Shown: positions 56,350 to 64,000 of the stretch, one piece after another
Position numbering within the stretch: position 1 is the first letter of the stretch
Layout of the letters: each line of letters opens with the position of its first letter
DNA from: Synechococcus sp. CCY 0621
Lineage (GTDB): Bacteria; Cyanobacteriota; Cyanobacteriia; PCC-6307; Cyanobiaceae
Length of the DNA stretch: 64,000 nucleotides
Assembly (NCBI RefSeq): GCF_019038465.1
Contig: NZ_JAFKRH010000014.1
Coordinates: forward strand, 186,001-250,000
Direction of reading: 5' to 3'
Translations under genes and position numbers: made by a program
The notes under the pieces: generated by a model
Databases searched by the model: none
Seen by the model: only the letters and a program-made list of their open reading frames with translations
Told to the model about the DNA's origin: nothing

Positions 56350-57299
56350 TGGCCTGCTTCGGGGAAGGTGATGGGGAGCTGCTGACGCTCCACTACCCGA
56401 AGCCGCTGCCGATGCGGCTCGACCGCTGGCTGGTGTCCCAGCGGCCCGAGCAGAGCCGCGCCCGGATCCAGAAGTTCATTGATGCGGGCTATGTGCGGGT
56501 GAACGGCGTCACGGGCCGGGCCAAGACGCCCCTGCGCACCGACGACACCGTCGAGCTGTGGATGCCGCCGCCGGAACCCCTGCCCTATCTGGTGGCCCAG
56601 CCCATGGCGCTGGACGTGCTGTTCGAGGATGCCCACCTGATCGTGCTCAACAAGCCCGCCGGGCTCACGGTCCATCCGGCCCCCGGCAACAAGGACGGCA
56701 CCCTGGTGAACGGCCTGCTGCACCACTGCCCCGACCTGCCTGGCATCGGCGGTGAGATGCGGCCCGGCATCGTGCATCGCCTCGACAAGGACACCACTGG
56801 CTGCATCGTGGTGGCCAAAAGCCAGGAGGCGCTGGTGAAGCTGCAGGTGCAGATCCAGAAGCGCATCGCCTCGCGGGAATACCTGGCGGTGGTGCACGGC
56901 CAGCCGGCGGCGGAGCGCGGCACGATCGTGGGGGCCATCGGCCGCCATCCGGTCGATCGCAAGAAGTACGCCGTGGTCTCGGACAGCACCGGCCGCCATG
57001 CCTGCACCCACTGGCGCCTGATCGAACCCCTGGGCGATTACTCCCTGCTGCGCTTCAAGCTCGACACGGGCCGCACCCACCAGATCCGGGTGCATTGCGC
57101 CCACACGGGCCATCCGATCGTGGGGGATGCCACCTACGGCCGCTGCCGCAAGCTTCCGGTGGCCCTGGGCGGCCAGGCCCTGCATGCGGTGCGGCTGGCC
57201 CTCGACCATCCGATCAGCGGCGAGCGTCTGGTGTGTGAGGCCCCCCTGCCGGAGGTGTTCGAGAAGCTGCTGCTGGCCCTCAGGCGGCGCAGCTCCTGA
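56349..57299 (+). CDS. rluD: RluD-family 23S rRNA pseudouridine synthase
   Basis: A 316-residue enzyme: an N-terminal S4 RNA-binding domain (MRLDRWLVSQRPEQSRARIQKFIDAGYVRVNG), followed by a catalytic domain with VLNKPAGLTVHPAPGN, the catalytic-Asp motif HRLDKDTTG and LDTGRTHQIRVH. It is closest to RluD in layout; RluC or RluA activity is possible. TGATG overlap with rbgA. Confidence 0.92.
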   Translation: MACFGEGDGELLTLHYPKPLPMRLDRWLVSQRPEQSRARIQKFIDAGYVRVNGVTGRAKTPLRTDDTVELWMPPPEPLPYLVAQPMALDVLFEDAHLIVLNKPAGLTVHPAPGNKDGTLVNGLLHHCPDLPGIGGEMRPGIVHRLDKDTTGCIVVAKSQEALVKLQVQIQKRIASREYLAVVHGQPAAERGTIVGAIGRHPVDRKKYAVVSDSTGRHACTHWRLIEPLGDYSLLRFKLDTGRTHQIRVHCAHTGHPIVGDATYGRCRKLPVALGGQALHAVRLALDHPISGERLVCEAPLPEVFEKLLLALRRRSS

Positions 57300-57378
57300 G
57301 GGCCAGCTCGACCTGCGGCCGGGGCGGCTTGTATCGCCTGGGGCCGGCGGCAGACTTGGTTCCCTGGCTTCCGCTGTC

Positions 57379-57651
57379 ATGGCCCCGCCGCCGCGTCGGC
57401 TGTTCGTCGATCAGTTCTTCGTTGGCTGGGTGTATGGCCCCTGGGTGGTGGCCGGCCTGCTGGTGATCCTGGCGCTGCGGCTGCTGCTGGCCGAGGATTT
57501 CAACCTGCACAGCCACGCCTGGGGCCTGTTCGGCAACGCGGCGATCTGCTTCTCGATCGGCTGTGTCTGCAAGCTCTCCTGGGCCATGGCGCGTTTCAAC
57601 GCCGTGCGCCAGCTGGAGTTGCAACTGCGCCAGGAGCTGGGTCTGCGCTGA
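57379..57651 (+). CDS. Small two-segment membrane protein (tandem paralogue 1)
   Basis: A 90-residue protein of unknown function with two hydrophobic segments (WVYGPWVVAGLLVILALRLLL and GLFGNAAICFSIGCVC), the second containing two cysteines. The same GLFG(N/S)AAICFSIGC motif occurs in the next gene. The stop overlaps the next start (TGATG at 57649-57653). Confidence 0.65.
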   Translation: MAPPPRRLFVDQFFVGWVYGPWVVAGLLVILALRLLLAEDFNLHSHAWGLFGNAAICFSIGCVCKLSWAMARFNAVRQLELQLRQELGLR

Positions 57652-57896
57652 TGGCGATGACCCGTTCCCAGCTCGGGATGGTTGTCACCCTGCCCTGGCT
57701 GGCCGCCGGGGTGGTGCTGCTGGCCATGACCCGCCTCGAGGGCGAAACCCGCGAAGCCCAGCTGGGCCTGTTCGGCAGTGCCGCCATCTGCTTCTCGATC
57801 GGCTGCCTGGCCCGCACCAGCCTGGGCCTCCACGACCTGATCCAGGCCTCCCCCACCAAGGACGAGGCGCCAGCCCCGGGCCCCAGACAGCCATGA
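57651..57896 (+). CDS. Small two-segment membrane protein (tandem paralogue 2)
   Basis: An 81-residue protein with two hydrophobic segments (GMVVTLPWLAAGVVLLAM and GLFGSAAICFSIGC). The near-identical second segment marks it as a paralogue of the preceding gene. The C terminus is Pro-rich. Its stop overlaps the start of the TolC-like gene (ATGA at 57893-57896), which suggests all three products act together. Confidence 0.65.
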   Translation: MAMTRSQLGMVVTLPWLAAGVVLLAMTRLEGETREAQLGLFGSAAICFSIGCLARTSLGLHDLIQASPTKDEAPAPGPRQP

Positions 57897-59551
57897 TCCG
57901 GTGCCACGCCCACCGCTGGCTGGCACCGGCCCTGGCGCTGGCCGTGGTGGCCGTGATGGCACCGGCCCGGGCCCAGAGCCGCCGCCTGCCGCCCCCCTCC
58001 CCGGCGCTGCTGCGCAGCCTCCAGGGGTTCCAGCAGGATCTCGAGCGGCTCGACCGCAGCCTGCTGCCGGCGGCGCCGGAGGCGGACAGACCCGACGCAG
58101 CTGAGGCGCCCGACCTGCCGGCCCCGGCCGCGACGGCCCTGCCGGAGGCCCCTGAGGCGGTGCGGATCGAGCGGCGCCAACAGCTCAGCCTGGCCGAGAC
58201 CCTGGCGGTGGCCGTGCGCAACGATCCCGATCTGGCCGCCGCCGTGCTGGGCGTGCGCGAGCACCAGGACCTGGCCGGTTCGGCCCGGGGACGCTGGTGG
58301 CCGGAGCTGGGCCTGAACCTGGCCGGTGGCTTCCGTCAGCAGCGCTCCTACAGCCAGGTCTGGGCCGCCAACACGGGCCTCTATCCGGCGGACTCCCCGT
58401 TTCTGGTCAGGCCCCAGGGCTGGAATGTGGTGCAGACCAACGTCGGTGCGGCCGCTGCCCGGATGGAACTGGGCTGGGAGCTGATCAGCCCCTACCGCAG
58501 CGCCAGCATCGCCGAGGCCGACGAGAGCCTCAGGGCCTCCCGCCAGCGTTATGCCGACCGGCTGCGCCAGCTGCAGCTGGATGTGAGCGTCGCCTACTAC
58601 GGCCTGCAGCTCGCCGACCAGCTGCAGCGCATCCGCCGGGCCGTCGCCGACAGCGACACGGTGGTGCGCGACCAGGTGGCGGCGCTCCAGCAGGCGGGTC
58701 TGGTGCCGCGGCTGGACCGGCTCCGGGCCGAGGCCGCCCTGCAGCAGAGCCTCTATCGCCTTGAGCAGGCCGAGGCCCTGCAGCTGAGCCGCCAGCGCCA
58801 GCTCAGCAACCTGATCAACGTGCCCTTCGACGTCAGCCTGCGGGCCAGCGAAGCGGTGCGGCTGCAGCCCCCCTGGCCCTTCGACCTGGAGCAGACGATC
58901 GTGCGCGGCTGGCGCGACAATCCCCAGCTGCGGGCCCTGCAGGCCTCCCGCAACGCCCTGCTGCGCCAGGCCGATCGCCGCGCCGCCGAGCTGCTGCCAA
59001 GCCTGCGGCTGGTGGCCACCGGTGGCTACGGCCAGGGGCTGATCACCCAACCGGTGATCAAGCTGGAGGGGTGCTGCAGCTCGGCTCTCATCCCCCAGCT
59101 GCTCAACCAGCGCTCCGACTGGGCGGCGGGCCTGCAGCTGCACTGGCGCTTCTTCGATGGCGGCGTCACCGCCGGTGCCGTGGCCGCCAGTCGCAGCGCG
59201 GCGGCACGCACCGACCAGAGCCTGGCCCGCGAACGCAATGCCATCCGCCAGCGCCTCGAAGCCGCCTTCTACGACCATCGGGCCGCCCTGCGCCAGATCG
59301 TGGCGGCCCGTGCCTCCTACAGCGCCTCCCGGGAGGCCTTCCGGGATGTGCGGGCCCGTTACCAGCTCGGACTGGCCGACTACAGCGATGTGGCCACCAC
59401 CGTGGCCACCCTCACCGGCGCCATGGAGGGGGTGGCCGAGTCCACCACCCTGGCCAATGTCAGCTACGCCCAGCTGCTGCGCGAACTGCTGCCGGTGCCG
59501 GACCGGCCCGATCAGCCGGTGGCGCTGCCGCTGGTGCTGGGCGACTCCTGA
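57893..59551 (+). CDS. TolC-family outer-membrane efflux protein
   Basis: A 552-residue exported protein: a signal peptide (LAPALALAVVAVMAPARAQ), an Ala/Pro-rich linker (about 60-85), then two TolC repeats: LSLAETLAVAVRNDPDLAAAVLGVREHQ...YRSASIAEADESLRASRQRYADRLRQLQLDVSVAYYGLQLADQ, and DLEQTIVRGWRDNPQLRALQASRNALLRQADRRAAELLPSLRLVATGGYG...EAFRDVRARYQLGLADYSDVATTVATL. It forms trimeric outer-membrane channels with membrane fusion proteins; one is encoded by the facing operon. The end overlaps that operon's last gene by 40 bases. Confidence 0.9.
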   Translation: MIRCHAHRWLAPALALAVVAVMAPARAQSRRLPPPSPALLRSLQGFQQDLERLDRSLLPAAPEADRPDAAEAPDLPAPAATALPEAPEAVRIERRQQLSLAETLAVAVRNDPDLAAAVLGVREHQDLAGSARGRWWPELGLNLAGGFRQQRSYSQVWAANTGLYPADSPFLVRPQGWNVVQTNVGAAAARMELGWELISPYRSASIAEADESLRASRQRYADRLRQLQLDVSVAYYGLQLADQLQRIRRAVADSDTVVRDQVAALQQAGLVPRLDRLRAEAALQQSLYRLEQAEALQLSRQRQLSNLINVPFDVSLRASEAVRLQPPWPFDLEQTIVRGWRDNPQLRALQASRNALLRQADRRAAELLPSLRLVATGGYGQGLITQPVIKLEGCCSSALIPQLLNQRSDWAAGLQLHWRFFDGGVTAGAVAASRSAAARTDQSLARERNAIRQRLEAAFYDHRAALRQIVAARASYSASREAFRDVRARYQLGLADYSDVATTVATLTGAMEGVAESTTLANVSYAQLLRELLPVPDRPDQPVALPLVLGDS

Positions 59552-59727
59552 GCGTCGCCCTGCCGCTCCTGCAGCCGCTGCCAGCGGCGATGGCGCCAGG
59601 CGAACGAGCGCCACAGCAGCAGCACCAGCAGGGCGGCGAACCAGAACCACACTTCGGGGGCATTGGCATGCAGCAGCACCACCAGCAGGGCCGCCTGGAG
59701 CACCAGCCAGGGCAGCTCGCGGGTCAT
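59512..59727 (-). CDS. Small membrane protein coupled to the HlyD-type gene
   Basis: A 71-residue protein with two hydrophobic segments (LPWLVLQAALLVVLLHA and VWFWFAALLVLLLW) and a basic/charged C terminus. Family unknown. Its ATG overlaps the HlyD stop (ATGA at 59724-59727), which supports it being a real, co-translated gene. A longer frame to 59847 lies inside the HlyD gene and was not used. Confidence 0.6.
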   Translation of the reverse strand: MTRELPWLVLQAALLVVLLHANAPEVWFWFAALLVLLLWRSFAWRHRRWQRLQERQGDAQESPSTSGSATG

Positions 59728-60995
59728 GGCAGGGCCTCTCGCTGCTGGAGCGGAGGCTGGTCCTGGCGCTCCTGTTGCCGCAGGGTGCGGTAGCTGCCCG
59801 TGAGGTCGCGCAGCATCGGCAGCAGATAGCTGACCGGTGGGCGCCACTCCACATAACCGTGGGCCTTGAGGGTCAGTCCCTCGCGGATCGGGAAGACGCT
59901 GCTGCCACGGCTGAGGGTCCAGCGGTAGCCATCGAAGCCGGGGGCGTTGCCCGTGGGCTGCAGGGCGATCTCGGTGCGCAGCACCGGTCCGTGGCGCACC
60001 AGGGCCTCCGCCAGCTGGGGGTTGCCCATGGTGGTGTTGATGTCTTCGCGGGTGGCGGGCAGCAGGTTGACGCGCACGACGCGACCGCGGATGCCACCGA
60101 AGCGGCCCCGCTCGTTCCAGTCCGGCACCACCTCCATGGCCAGGCCAGGGCGCAGGCGACGCCCATCGGCCGGGGCGAAGTAGGCCACGGCCTGAAGGGT
60201 CTGGCCATCCTCGGGCCCTCCCAGGGTGCCGAGGCGCTGGCCCGGTTTCACCGTCTGACCGCGCACCACCTGCAGATCCAGCAGCCGCCCGTCCCGGGTG
60301 GCGCTGAGGCTGCCGTCGAAGCCCAGGCGGGTCTGGGTGACCCGCACGGCGCGGCGGGCGTCATTGATGGCAAAGCGACGCCGCTGGGCTTCGGAGTCGA
60401 TGCCCAGCTTCACCGTCTCCCAGGCGTCGATGGCCTCCCGTTCGCGGATGCCGAGATCGGCGACGCTGTTGTCGAGCTGGATGGCTCGGTCTTCGCTGGC
60501 CACCACCTCGCCGGCCAGGGGGGCCACCACTTCGCGGCCGGCGAGATGGCGGAAATCGGCCACCTTCTGGTCGTAGACGCGACGCAGGGCGTCGAGGCGT
60601 CTGCGGTTGCCCGCCAACTCGGCCAGGGCCGTGTCCCGCAGCCGCCGGGCCGAGGCCAGCCGCGCCTGGTCGCGCCGGTCGAGATCGGCGTTGATGCGGA
60701 TCAGCTCCGCCAGATCCTTCTCCTGGCGGCGCAGCTGCTGCTCCAAGGTGGGCAGGTAGAGGCGCAGCAGGGTCTGGCCCCGGCTCACCCGCTGGCCCAC
60801 CCGCACCGGCAGGCTGAGGATCTGGCCCTCGGCCCGGGCATCGATCACCGTGGCACCGCCGGGCACGATCACCACCCCCCGGCCGATCACCTCGGTGGGC
60901 ACCGGCCAGAACAGGAACCAGCCGGCGGTCAGGGCCCAGGCGGTGCCCAGGGCCAGCAGCACCCGCCGCTCCGTCGCTTCCTCGGACGTTTCCAT
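59724..60995 (-). CDS. HlyD-type membrane fusion protein (resembling NHLM bacteriocin secretion proteins)
   Basis: A 423-residue protein: one N-terminal membrane segment (VLLALGTAWALTAGWFLFW) followed by PVPTEVIGRGVVIVPGGATVIDARAEGQILSLPVRVGQRVSRGQTLLRL, a biotinyl-lipoyl-like half-motif, a coiled-coil hairpin (about 84-150, and about 175-225), the second half-motif LLDLQVVRGQTVKPGQRLGTLG, and a C-terminal beta domain. The N-terminal layout resembles the secretion proteins of NHLM-type bacteriocin systems, but no ABC transporter or peptide gene is seen. It starts 8 bases after the GMC gene. Confidence 0.82.
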   Translation of the reverse strand: METSEEATERRVLLALGTAWALTAGWFLFWPVPTEVIGRGVVIVPGGATVIDARAEGQILSLPVRVGQRVSRGQTLLRLYLPTLEQQLRRQEKDLAELIRINADLDRRDQARLASARRLRDTALAELAGNRRRLDALRRVYDQKVADFRHLAGREVVAPLAGEVVASEDRAIQLDNSVADLGIREREAIDAWETVKLGIDSEAQRRRFAINDARRAVRVTQTRLGFDGSLSATRDGRLLDLQVVRGQTVKPGQRLGTLGGPEDGQTLQAVAYFAPADGRRLRPGLAMEVVPDWNERGRFGGIRGRVVRVNLLPATREDINTTMGNPQLAEALVRHGPVLRTEIALQPTGNAPGFDGYRWTLSRGSSVFPIREGLTLKAHGYVEWRPPVSYLLPMLRDLTGSYRTLRQQERQDQPPLQQREALP

Positions 60996-61003
60996 GGTCA
61001 GCC

Positions 61004-62644
61004 TCAGCCCCGCAGCCGCTCCACCAGGTGGGTGCCCACCCGCAGGGCATTGGCGATGGCGGTGAGGGAGGGGTTCACGGCGCCGATCGTGGGCATGAAG
61101 CTGGTGTCGACGACATAGAGATTGTCGAGTTCGTGGGCCTTGCAGTTGAGGTCGAGCACCGAGCTGGCCGGATCGCTGCCGAAGCGGCAGGTGCCGGCCT
61201 GGTGGCCCACGGCGGCGATGCCCATGCTGTTGGCGATGTAGAACTGGCGCTCCACCAGATGCTGGCGCAGATAGAGGCGATCCAGCAGGCCCTCCAGCCG
61301 GCTCACCAGACGCGCCGAGGCGGTGAGGTTGTTGGGGGTGTAACTGAGCTGGATCTGGCCGGATGCGGTCACGGTGACACGGTTGTTCGGATCGGGCAAG
61401 TCTTCGCTGGAGATCCAGAAGTCGAGGGCATGTTGGGCGATCTTGTCCATGCTCCAGCCGGGCATCATGAAGGTTTCCAGTGGCGCGTAGCCCTTCATGA
61501 TCGTGCCGTTCGTTTTCCCCGTCATCTGGATGTTGCCCATCGGGTAGTCGAAGTCGGCATCGCCGAGATACCAGTCGTTGATCGACACCGTTTTCTGGAA
61601 AATGGTGCGGTTCGGCTCATGGGCCAGGGCCACCATCGCCTTGCTGTTGTGGAACATGTAGTGGCGGCCCACCTGGTCGGAGCCGTTGGCCAGCCCACGC
61701 GGATGGCGGTCGTTGGCTGACACCAGCAGCAGCCGGGCGCTGTTGGCGGCGCCGCAGCTCACCACCACCACATCACCGCTGACGGTGAGCGGCTCGCCGT
61801 CCCGTTCCAGTTCCACCCCGGTGACCGTGCGGCCGGAGGTATCGGTGTGCAGTCGCTTCACCAGCGCCCGCGTCAGCAGTGACACGGTCGGCTGCGCCAG
61901 GGCCGGCCGGATGCCCAGCACTTCCGCGTCCGATTTGGCGTGCACCAGGCAGGGGAAACCATCGCAGCAGTTGCACTTGCGGCAACGGCTGAAGGCCATG
62001 TTGGCCTCATCGAGCTGCACGCCGCTGGGGGCATGAAACGGGTGCAGCCCGGCGGAGCGCAGGTCGTCGACGAGCTTCTGCATCCGCGGCTCATGGGCCA
62101 CCGGCGGATGGGGGTAGGGGCCGCTGCAGGGCGGCTCGGTGGGATCTTCACCGCGCTGGCCGTGCACGTGGTACATCTCCTCGGCCTTCTGATACCAGGG
62201 CTCGAAGTCGGCGTAGCGCAGGGGCCAGGCCGGCGACGTGCCATCGAAGTGGGCGAGCTGCTCGAAGTCCTGCTGGCGCAGGCGGAAGTGGGCGGCGCCG
62301 TACATCTTGGTGGCGCCCCCGACGAAGTAATGGCTGCCCGGCTGAAACGTCTTGCCGTGTTTGTCGAGCCAGGGATCCTTCGACACGTAGCGGTTCTGCT
62401 GGAACACCGCTTCGGCGTCCCAGTTCTGGGGCTCCTGGGGCAGCCAGTCGCCCCGCTCCAGCACCAGCACCTTCAGGCCCGCGGGGGCCAGGTGGCGGGC
62501 CAGGGTGCCGCCACCGGCGCCGCTGCCGATGATCACCACATCGAAGTGGGCACCGTTGCTCACCTGCAGCTGGGTCGCGGCCGGCAGGGTTGAGCTGTGA
62601 ACACTCGGACCGGCGATGGCGGTGCTGGCGGACGGGGCGCTCAT
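61004..62644 (-). CDS. GMC-family FAD oxidoreductase with cysteine cluster
   Basis: A 546-residue GMC oxidoreductase: FAD-binding FDVVIIGSGAGGGTLARHLA, VLERGDWLPQE, VGGATKMYGAAHFRL, SCGAANSARLLL, and a C terminus with QAGTCRFGSDPASSVLDLNCKAHELDNLYVVDTSFMPTIGAVNPSLTAIANALRVG (active-site His/Asn region). A cysteine cluster SRCRKCNCCDGFPCLVHAKSDA sits mid-protein and is not part of the classical GMC core. The substrate is unknown: sugar, choline or alcohol are possible. The ATG at 62644 overlaps the upstream glycoside hydrolase stop (ATGA). Confidence 0.88.
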   Translation of the reverse strand: MSAPSASTAIAGPSVHSSTLPAATQLQVSNGAHFDVVIIGSGAGGGTLARHLAPAGLKVLVLERGDWLPQEPQNWDAEAVFQQNRYVSKDPWLDKHGKTFQPGSHYFVGGATKMYGAAHFRLRQQDFEQLAHFDGTSPAWPLRYADFEPWYQKAEEMYHVHGQRGEDPTEPPCSGPYPHPPVAHEPRMQKLVDDLRSAGLHPFHAPSGVQLDEANMAFSRCRKCNCCDGFPCLVHAKSDAEVLGIRPALAQPTVSLLTRALVKRLHTDTSGRTVTGVELERDGEPLTVSGDVVVVSCGAANSARLLLVSANDRHPRGLANGSDQVGRHYMFHNSKAMVALAHEPNRTIFQKTVSINDWYLGDADFDYPMGNIQMTGKTNGTIMKGYAPLETFMMPGWSMDKIAQHALDFWISSEDLPDPNNRVTVTASGQIQLSYTPNNLTASARLVSRLEGLLDRLYLRQHLVERQFYIANSMGIAAVGHQAGTCRFGSDPASSVLDLNCKAHELDNLYVVDTSFMPTIGAVNPSLTAIANALRVGTHLVERLRG

Positions 62645-64000
62645 GACGGGGGGGAGTAGCGGTTGAGCTGGTTGAGCATCTTGCAGACCATGGCGCTCCA
62701 GCCGGTCTGATGGGAGGCACCGACGCCGCTGCCATTGTCGCCGTGGAAGTATTCGTTGAACAGGATCAGATCGCGCCAGTGGGGATCGCTCTGGAACATC
62801 TCCACGCCACCATTGAAGGGGCGTCGGCCTTCGCCGTTGCGGCGGAACAGATCCACCAGCCGTTTCTCCAGCTCCAGGGAGGCCTCCCAGAGGCTGATCC
62901 AGTGGCCGGAGCGGGTGGGGAACTCCACCTTGAAGCTCTCGTCGTAGAAGTGGGCGAATTTCTGCAGCGATTCGATCAGCAGGAAGTTCATCGGCATCCA
63001 CACCGGCCCGCGCCAGTTGGAGTTGCCCCCGAACATCGCCACAGGACTGTCGGCCGGGCTGTAGGCGAGGGTCTGGCTTTCGCTGCCTTCGGTGTAGGTG
63101 TAGGGGTGCTGTTCGTACACCTTGGAGAGGGAACGGATGCCGTAGGGGGAGAGAAACTCCTCCTCGTCAAACAGTCGTTCGCAGATGCGCTGCAGGCGTT
63201 CCCTGGGCACCAGGGTGAACAGCACCCGGTCGTTGTGCCAGATCCCCAGGTTTTCCACGATCCAGGAGGGCGTGGTGCGCTCGTGGGTGAACCACGCCAG
63301 GGTGCGGCTGACATCAAGCATCGGTAGCCGTGCCACGGTGTCGATGTCGAAGCTCTGCACCGCCAGCAGGGGCACCAGGCCCGAGAGCGAACGGGTGCGC
63401 AGATAGTCGACGCTGCCGTCGGGCCGCTTGATCACGTCGTAATAGAAGCCGTCCTCCTCGTCCCAGTTGAGGTAGTTGCGGCCGGCCGGATTGTTGAGGG
63501 CGATCGCCAGCTGCACGAAATCCACCACGAAACGCTCGCAGATGTCGGCGTACTCCGGCTCTTCCTGGCTCAGTTCCACGGCGATGTCCAGCAGATTGAG
63601 ACTGAGCGAGGCCATCCAGGCGGTGCCGTCGCACTGCTCGATGATGCTGCCGTCGGCCAGGGGGAAACGCCGATCGAACACGGCGATGTTGTCGAGGCCC
63701 AGGAACCCCCCCTCAAAGACGTTGTCGCCGGAGCGGTCGTTGCGGTTCGCCCACCAGCCGTACTCCAGGATCAGCTTGCGCAGGGCTGCCCTCAGGAAGG
63801 CCAGATCGGCGCTGTCGCTGTTCTTGCGATCAATCTGATAAATGCGCATCGCCGCCCAGGCGCCGATCGGCGGATTGGGATCGGACAAGGCCCACTCGTA
63901 GGCAGGGGTCTGGGCGTTGGGAGCGGTGTAATGGGGCTTGCGCAGCAGCATGCACTGCTCCTTGGCGGTGGCCGGATCGAAGATCGCGAAAGCCACCGCG
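62641..64000 (-). CDS. MGH1/GH63-like glycoside hydrolase, C-terminal part (5' end outside window)
   Basis: About 453 residues are visible, open to the right edge. Segments such as GAWAAMRIYQIDRKNSDSADLAFLRAALRKLILEYGWWANRNDRSGDNVFEGGFLGLDNIAVFDRR, DGTAWMASLSLNLLDIAVELSQEEPEY, NWDEEDGFYYDVIKRPDGS and NWRGPVWMPMNFLLIESLQKFA match the alpha/alpha-barrel GH63-like glucosidases. Glu and Asp in these motifs would be catalytic acid/base candidates. Its stop overlaps the GMC gene, so this is the upstream part of a four-gene operon. No signal peptide can be judged, since the N terminus is off the edge. Confidence 0.82.
   Translation of the reverse strand, partial: AVAFAIFDPATAKEQCMLLRKPHYTAPNAQTPAYEWALSDPNPPIGAWAAMRIYQIDRKNSDSADLAFLRAALRKLILEYGWWANRNDRSGDNVFEGGFLGLDNIAVFDRRFPLADGSIIEQCDGTAWMASLSLNLLDIAVELSQEEPEYADICERFVVDFVQLAIALNNPAGRNYLNWDEEDGFYYDVIKRPDGSVDYLRTRSLSGLVPLLAVQSFDIDTVARLPMLDVSRTLAWFTHERTTPSWIVENLGIWHNDRVLFTLVPRERLQRICERLFDEEEFLSPYGIRSLSKVYEQHPYTYTEGSESQTLAYSPADSPVAMFGGNSNWRGPVWMPMNFLLIESLQKFAHFYDESFKVEFPTRSGHWISLWEASLELEKRLVDLFRRNGEGRRPFNGGVEMFQSDPHWRDLILFNEYFHGDNGSGVGASHQTGWSAMVCKMLNQLNRYSPPS

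Noticed and set aside
57596-59854. Minus-strand open frame antisense to the TolC-like gene (752 codons)
   Set aside because: Shadow composition; TolC repeats are clear on the plus strand.

Overview
The window looks like a high-GC (mostly 65-70%) cyanobacterial chromosome, most likely from the picocyanobacterial Cyanobium/Synechococcus lineage. The basis is gene content: DUF928, DUF3747, CHASE2 cyclases, CHAT, thiO, biosynthetic speA, and the run clpB-secE-nusG-rplKA-rplJL-rnhA-pyrD. Genes are very tightly packed, with many ATGA/TGATG overlaps and overlapping convergent ends. Scattered GCGATCGC (HIP1) palindromes fit the same group. I saw no tRNA, rRNA, insertion sequence, prophage or CRISPR array. 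All family calls are by eye from translated sequence.

Region 1 (1-17.8 kb) is rich in signalling genes. It has a CHAT protease-like protein cut by the left edge, DUF3307 and DUF928 proteins, and three CHASE2-sensor class III nucleotidyl cyclases. One cyclase is translationally coupled to an MscS-like channel with a cyclic-nucleotide-binding domain. The other two are coupled to FecR-like exported proteins, one of which also has a CAP domain. A second cyclic-nucleotide-binding protein, fused to an Fe-S membrane redox module, lies nearby. Arginine decarboxylase (speA) and nucleoside diphosphate kinase (ndk) are interspersed.

Region 2 (17.7-31.2 kb) is mainly housekeeping: thiO, gatB, a DUF900 hydrolase with lower GC, coaE, argJ, an ABC1/UbiB-type kinase with a small partner, eno, glyoxalase I and clpB. 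Region 3 (31.2-35.6 kb) is secE-nusG-rplK-rplA-rplJ-rplL, unusually interrupted by an SGNH/GDSL hydrolase. It carries structured leaders before rplK and rplJ and a terminator after rplL.

Region 4 (35.6-43.4 kb) holds a DUF3747 protein, rnhA, pyrD and a type IV pilus pilM-N-O-Q operon. pilQ is frameshifted at a C6 tract, and its secretin part has markedly lower GC. Region 5 (43.4-54.9 kb) has a pentapeptide/TPR protein, a MoxR-DUF58-transglutaminase operon, a CobC/HisC-like aminotransferase, murG, an OmpR/EnvZ-type two-component pair with an exported partner, and pgk.

Region 6 (55-64 kb) has uspA-ylqF-rluD, then two paralogous small membrane proteins coupled to a TolC-like outer-membrane protein. 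Facing them is a compact minus-strand operon: glycoside hydrolase (cut by the right edge), GMC oxidoreductase, HlyD-type membrane fusion protein and a small membrane protein. The facing TolC and HlyD groups suggest an envelope export system with no transporter in view.
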